From Ananas comosus (Eukaryota > Streptophyta > Magnoliopsida > Poales > Bromeliaceae), in NCBI RefSeq assembly GCF_001540865.1, contig NC_033630.1, positions 5,361,220 through 5,425,219 on the forward strand: DNA of 64,000 bases, read 5' to 3'. Shown one piece after another: positions 59,135 through 64,000 of this stretch. The position numbers were made by a program, and so were the translations under genes. The notes beneath the pieces are model-generated. The model made no database searches. It saw only the letters and a program-made list of their open reading frames with translations, and was not told where the DNA came from. Each line of letters begins with the position of its first letter. Positions within the stretch are counted from its first letter, which is position 1.

Positions 59135-59911
59135 CTTACTCTTATCTTTCTTTTTCTTCCAAAACCGTTTGCCTTTCTGATTTACTTTGAACTTGTTCTT
59201 TTTAGGCCCCTGTCCAATCTCTACTCCCTTCCCCTTTCTTATACCGAGAGCCTGAAGCCCTGGGAGAACTGGATTCAGTCATATAAGCATGTACGAGACC
59301 TCTTGTAGCCTCAAGACGCTCATCTTCCAGTTCCACATGGCGAGCCACATCAGCAAAAGTTTTGATGCTGTCTTGTGAGTTAAATTAACTTTCATGTGCT
59401 CCCAACTATCAGGAAGAGAGCGGATTACTGCTTGAACTTGCTGCTCATCAGTGAGGGCGTGTCCTGCTGACTTCAATTCCCTTATCATGTTTGACATCTC
59501 TCGTAGATGTTGTTTGATGGTATGATTAGGGCGTTTCTTATAAGTATCAAATTTGATGGTCAACTGTCTCAATTTGATTATAGTTGTACCGCCAAATTTC
59601 TCCTTTAGATGAACCCACATTGCATGAGCAGTAGGAAGTTGCTCGCACTCACCAATGAGATCATCAACCATTGAACTTATCAGAATTCCGCGAGCAGAGG
59701 AATCCTTTGGTTTCCAAGCACGATAAGCTTCTTGATCTCTTCTATACTGAGTAGTATTTCCTTCACCAGGGTCGGTCATGGTATGATAAATAGTTTCTAA
59801 TGCTTGTTGTTCCTCAAGAACATATTGAATCTTAGTTTGCCAGATATTGTAATTATCTCCATCCAATTTCTCACCCTTATTGAGATCTGCTATGATATTC
59901 TTTGATGCCAT
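59135..59911 (-). pseudogene. Copia gag with two compensating frameshifts
   Basis: Starts at the ATG at 59911 (MASKNIIADLNKGEKLDGDN, then YNIWQTKIQYVLEE), the usual beginning of Copia gag, and contains QLPTAHAMWVHLKEKFGG and SLPDSWEHMKVNL. One base is missing in an A run at about 59360-59363. From there the family-like reading (DVARHVELEDERLEATRG) is in another frame until about 59231-59234, where one extra base in a G run returns it to the first frame, so that the zinc knuckle at 59134 is again in register with the ATG. Confidence 0.88.
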
Positions 59912-60372
59912 GGTATTTCAAAGCTACATAAAGACATTGTAAATTAAATACTAGCACTTACAAAAAAAATTATCTAAAACACCTATCACTTTATGCTATA
60001 TAATGTACTAAGTTAATCATGATATAATATAAGAAATAGAATCGAAAGTTCACTATGTTCCCAATCATCTTCTATATTCAAATATTATATTATCACAAAC
60101 TTGACGTTCATCATATAGAGAGATAAGTTCTAGATAAAAAAAATTCAAGATTTCTCCAAATCTAAGAACTCCCACTCAACTAAACATTTATCAAACAAAT
60201 GAAGTACTATCATCATCATCAATGAAAGACAGTTATGTCATGCCATTTATAATTCTAAGTATTAAATGAAATGCATATTTTCATTAACACAAGAAAACAC
60301 TATATAGTGTTGATTAAAATGCATAACAACAAAAAAATATCCTCCATGGATACAAATACAATTCGAACTAAC

Positions 60373-60915
60373 TTAATTTTCACCGTTAAACACTCTACAC
60401 CATGGTTCTGGAACAATATCATATGATACTCGTTCCACAATGTCAAGTGCTGCCTTCTCTAAGAATAGGCCTCCATCAGATCTGCCAAGAGCAGTGCGCC
60501 TACCATTTCGAAGATTAGGAGATAGAGCCAAAATGTTTGTCCTTCTTATAGCACTTGTAATGTAATGACGATTATATGCATTTCTAAATCTCGATACCAG
60601 ATCACCATAAGATACTATGAAATCATACTTAGATACCAGATCACCATAAGATACTATGAAATCATACTTATTTTTAAATATATTTCACCAAGTTTTAGCC
60701 CAATAATCTGGTATTGAATTTCTCAATGCAAGTGCTCTCTGAAAATCTTGAATGATATAATCGTCATTTTCAAGCACATTGAACAAGTCGTCTAAAAATG
60801 ATATATATTGTTCCATGGAGTGTGACGGATTCATCTCATAAGTCATGATGGGGCGCAATAATCTATCACCACATCTTCCCCTCAAGACTCTCTTAGTCTG
60901 AATAGTACGTGCCAT
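60373..60915 (-). pseudogene. Unrecognised ORF upstream of gag in the Copia leader
   Basis: From an ATG at 60915 one frame runs 180 codons to a TAA at 60375-60373, interrupted by a single TGA at 60687-60685. It begins MARTIQTKRVLRGRCGDRLL, continues with a helical-looking acidic stretch (EQYISFLDDLFNVLENDDYI), and after the TGA contains the 13-residue word KYDFIVSYGDLVS twice in tandem, then a basic region (RFRNAYNRHYITSAIRR). I recognise no family. The stretch around SFLDDLFNVLENDD faintly recalls a gag helical segment. It lies in a 1.7-kb leader that is unusually long for Copia. Confidence 0.55.
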
Positions 60916-61624
60916 ATCTAACAAAAAAAATTTATCATTCATGAACATGCCATATCTAACAAACTTTAACAATCATTAGCATGTTAAATTTTCAATATAA
61001 ATATTTTATCTACAATATTATGGCATCAATCAATACATTATGATGTTAATTAAATAATATAAATTAATTCATAATTTGCTAAAACTATACATGAGTTTAA
61101 AATAATTGAACCATTATAAAATACTCCATTAAAAAAATAAAATAACAAATTGCTCAATCCAAGAATTGAACCCTAAACCTCATGTATACCATAAACTTAA
61201 CCCTTGCTGCCAACAACCAACAAGTCAAGTGTTAGAATATTAAATATATACCAACTTTTATATATATATACAGTTTCGGACGTACCATATTATTACAATC
61301 CAATAACTCGTTTATATTGGATTGGATCTGGAAAAAAATATCCATTAATAGAATATTACGAACCCATTAAGTCCGTGTTCAATTCATCGTACTTTCTTTT
61401 CCTGAAACGAAAAAAAATTGAGCAATCTACATATTATTAATTCTCATTATAAGATTGACAATACAAGTTAAAGAATTTTTTAAAAAAATTCTTACGTTAG
61501 AGTTAAATCATGTATTCAATCTCAAGAGAAGTAATTTATACAAATTTCTCATATATAAGAAAAAATCATTCATAACAAGTTCCATCGTGGAAATAATTAA
61601 GAGTCAAGGATTTGGTTTAAACAT
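60916..61624 (-). other. Copia leader, non-coding part
   Basis: AT-rich sequence between the primer site and the upstream ORF. No coding or further repeat recognised. Confidence 0.5.
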
Positions 61625-61636
61625 GCTCTGATATCA
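61625..61636 (-). promoter_or_regulatory. Copia primer-binding site (initiator tRNA-Met type)
   Basis: On the minus strand TGATATCAGAGC lies one base inside the 5' LTR. The usual Copia site complementary to the 3' end of initiator tRNA-Met is TGGTATCAGAGC; this differs at one base. Confidence 0.82.
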
Positions 61637-61637
61637 A

Positions 61638-61865
61638 TGAAAGTAAAATTAATCTATGAAATACCTCAATTCCGATTCAAAGATCGTGATAAAATAGGAT
61701 CAAATCAAACCACTCGCTCCAACGGATCAAATGCAAGATCACAAGTTGGAAATTGCACTAGTTTCCATAACCCAAATGTCAAATCCTCCAAGACGAGAGT
61801 AAATTTTAGGAATTCAGTGATTGAGAGAAAATCTCATTGGGAGAAGAAGAAGCAAAAATGTAAGT

Positions 61866-61925
<60 letters not shown>

Positions 61926-62066
61926 GTTACATCCCTTCTTTCTCTCTGCACGTTTGTAACTGCTCGTACTGGGTGGTTTCCCAACCAACTAAGGAAACCA
62001 CCTCTTAATGGGATGGGTCGGGTCAGATTTGCCTATTATGGACGACCCGAAACCCGATTAAAAAAC

Positions 62067-62071
<5 letters not shown>
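61638..62071 (-). repeat. Copia 5' LTR
   Basis: Nearly the same as 53807-54220 and with the same TG...CA ends. It is longer because a poly-T (plus strand) run at about 61867-61922 has expanded and a short ggtcgg duplication is present. Confidence 0.93.
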
Positions 62072-62076
<5 letters not shown>

Positions 62077-62108
<32 letters not shown>

Positions 62109-62218
62109 TATGACTACTGTGCTATTAGGAGCACAGCAGCCCTTGTGCTCCTAAGTTTTTAACCGCCCATCAAATTTAATGGATGGTTAGTACGATATAT
62201 ATATATATATATATATCG
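62077..62218. repeat. (TA)n microsatellites and a MITE remnant
   Basis: TA runs at about 62072-62104 and 62195-62217 enclose gtatgactactgtgctattag and aggagcacagcagcccttgtg, words of the FB-A/FB-B MITE ends. Between here and 62400 nothing else is recognised. Confidence 0.6.
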
Positions 62219-62408
62219 TACTTATTAGAATAATAAATTGGATCTTCCAACTATAACAAATAATAAAGTTTGATACGTCATAATTTCTTATTTACAAACA
62301 TTATAATTTGATTTTTTTTTATTTTTAAACAGGGCTAGACCCTATTTAAAGGAATTTTATTATTTATTACCTACCGCCATGCTCTTTTAATTCATGAGCA
62401 GTGCCTGC

Positions 62409-63489
62409 TAGGGCTGGCAAACGAGCGAGCCGGCTCGCGTTCGACTCGTGTTCGGCTCGATATTCGGCTCGCTCGAGCTCGACTCGAAATTAAATGAGCC
62501 GAGCTTGAACAAAATAAAAGGCTCGAAATTCATTTCAAGCCGAGCTTGAGTATTACTCGGCTCGTTCGAATTAGGCTCGAAAAGCTCGAAAAGCTCGAAT
62601 ATATATATATATATATATATTAGATTCTAGTTAGGACTGGACTACTATGCCTAGCATAATTTCATTGTTGCCTACCATGTTTTTTTAGCTTTGGATCATC
62701 TTTTCATTATTTCTAACTAATCGGATTAAAATCGTATAACCCCAGTGGGAACCACTCAATCCCTAGGAGGCACTTGAATTTAACAATATATATTCTGACC
62801 ATACAATTTTTTCATTCAAGGATTTAAAAACTTGATAGCAAAAGGCATTTTCTATTATTAGTATTCCAGCTAATCTAAATATATATATATTATATCTATA
62901 TTATATATTATATAATATATTATATATATATACATAATATAAAATAGAATATAAATAAATAAAAATTTAACTTTGGGCCATTATTGTTGGTCATAAAAAA
63001 CCCAAAAAAGTAACACCGATAAGCAAAAATTGAGCCCATTTTAATTTACATAACAACCTCGTCTTTAGACTTTCACTGTTGCAAAATTACCCTAAAATAT
63101 TGATAAATTCAATTCCCAAATCCCTAATTCTCCCCCCACTTCTCTCTTCTCTCTCGTTTCTTCTGCTCTTCGACTCTCAAACCAAAAAGTCAGAAGCAGT
63201 CACCCTAGCTCACATTTCTTGCAATTATTTTGTATTTTGAACTATTGGACATATTATATCAAATTGTAGGTAATGTTCTATAAAAATTAAACTATTGATT
63301 ATATAATGTCGAGAATTTCAATCGGCTCGTTTAGAACTCGAGCTCGGCTCGACTCGAAATTAGGCTCGCTCGAGCTCAGCTCGAATTAATTTCAAGCCGA
63401 GCTTGAGCCTAGATTTAGGCTCGAAATTAATTTCAAGCCGAATTTGAGCTGACATAAGCTCGCTCGAGCTCGGCTCGTTTCCACCCCTA
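62409..63489. mobile_element. hAT-like MITE (gagccgagc family), 1081 bp, with nested insertion
   Basis: Begins TAGGGCTGGCAAACGAGC and ends CGTTTCCACCCCTA. GTGCCTGC flanks both ends exactly (62401-62408 and 63490-63497), an 8-bp hAT-type duplication. It is longer than its relatives because TA microsatellites and another MITE (62625-62880) lie inside. No transposase. Confidence 0.9.
62625..62880. repeat. MITE nested in the hAT-like MITE
   Basis: Runs from tagttaggactggactacta to attagtattccagctaatct between TA repeats. It shares aaaaacttgatagc and taatcggattaaaatcg-type words with FB-B elements at 10957 and 50774. Confidence 0.55.
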
Positions 63490-63497
63490 GTGCCTGC

Positions 63498-64000
63498 TGG
63501 CGCTGCCATGGGCTCTCTCAAGTCATGACTCGGAGGCCCGTGCCATGTTGGCCTCTCCAAATCTTTGCGCAATGGACCAAGAGAATTCTAAAAGACAATT
63601 CAACAAACACTCAGGTAGACTGTAATAAACTACTAGCGAACGGACCAATTCTGTTAAACTAAATAATAAATAAATTAAAAAATAAAAAAATAAAAAAAAT
63701 CAAAGAATAAAAGAGAATATAAATAAAAAAATTGAAGAAGAAGCTGAATTAAAAAATAAAAATATAAGGAGAATAAAAATAAAAGATTATAAGAATAATA
63801 AATTATATTTATAGCAACAGTAAAATTTTTGGATTAAAATACCACATGCATTATAGTTCGAGATAGAAATTATAATTAATTAAAGTTTGAAAATTAAAGC
63901 GTCACATGCTTAATAGTTTGAGCAAAAAAAAGAATATGCATGAAAATTTGAAGACTAAAATGTCGCACTTCTTATAGTTTGGAATCAAAAGTATACTTTA
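63498..64000. other. AT-rich end of window, no gene seen
   Basis: Contains aaataaaaaaataaa low-complexity sequence; no supported ORF or repeat boundary. Confidence 0.5.

Larger units (their letters stand above)
53807..62071 (-). mobile_element. Ty1/Copia LTR retrotransposon, complete ends, coding region disabled
   Basis: An 8.3-kb element on the minus strand bounded by two related LTRs (5' LTR 61638-62071, 3' LTR 53807-54220). TATAT stands on both outer sides (53802-53806 and 62072-62076) because it landed in a TA microsatellite. The order gag, protease, integrase, reverse transcriptase, RNase H proves Copia. The primer site and polypurine tract are in place. The LTRs differ at about ten positions in their first roughly 235 aligned bases by eye, so insertion is not recent. 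Coding is broken by frameshifts, stop codons and a hAT-like insertion, and an extra ORF precedes gag. Confidence 0.95.

Noticed and set aside
59353..59363. Programmed -1 frameshift in Copia gag
   Set aside because: No standard slippery heptamer, the shift is reversed by a second single-base change, and plant Copia elements normally use one frame.
60373..60915. Envelope-like gene in the Copia element
   Set aside because: It lies before gag rather than after pol and has no hydrophobic membrane segment.

Overview
This is a 64-kb piece of a plant nuclear chromosome, most likely from a monocot. The evidence is spliced genes with GT-AG introns, one very GC-rich intronless gene (4531-5493), several GC-rich captured gene fragments inside Mutator-like elements, and dense nested transposons. 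I see no bacterial, organellar or CRISPR feature. Species cannot be fixed from the sequence. Single n's at 5998, 17491 and 52417 each sit at an abrupt change of composition or element and probably mark assembly joins.

Host genes. Five loci are supported. (1) A single-exon GT31-type Golgi glycosyltransferase on + (4531-5493). (2) The last three exons of a profilin-like protein on - (14209-14768), with no 5' exon found. (3) A two-exon OB-fold protein of the At4g28440 type on - (25663-29203). (4) An eight-exon reticulon of the RTNLB17/18 type on - (36451-38948). (5) A five-exon class IV PLP aminotransferase of the plant aminodeoxychorismate lyase / D-amino-acid transaminase type on - (43981-46673). 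Models 3, 4 and 5 were assembled by hand from splice signals and stay in frame end to end (147, 414 and 336 residues). Genes 3 and 4 are adjacent and co-oriented; as I recall, their Arabidopsis counterparts (At4g28440 and At4g28430) are also neighbours.

Mobile DNA, left to right. 1-745: foldback MITEs. 1454-3079: a Pack-MULE with a 9-bp target duplication and an antisense fragment of an At4g15545-like gene. 3160-4300: a 1.1-kb foldback element just upstream of the GT31 gene. 5674-10224: MULE ends split by a 2.5-kb gypsy-like solo LTR (7420-9965). 10380-12392: a MITE cluster stitched together by TA/GA microsatellites. 13040-13640: a LINE relic. 18979-19122: a SINE. 19377-19540: a very short 5S-rRNA-bearing (Cassandra-like) solo LTR. 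20019-22622: a second Pack-MULE carrying CCCH-zinc-finger and ankyrin fragments. 22703-23232: a SINE with a MITE in its poly(A) tail. 28235-33467: Harbinger- and hAT-type MITEs. 34637-35489: a solo LTR. 41614-42939: a SINE and a hAT-like MITE. 51129-53090: a composite element with a 201-bp tandem array. 53807-62071: a Copia retrotransposon with both LTRs, primer site, polypurine tract, a 5-bp target duplication, an unrecognised ORF upstream of gag, several disabling mutations and a hAT-like insertion in integrase. 62409-63489: a hAT-like MITE with another MITE nested inside.

The genes do not form a pathway. They are ordinary housekeeping or trafficking genes, and most of the interest lies in the transposon structures.
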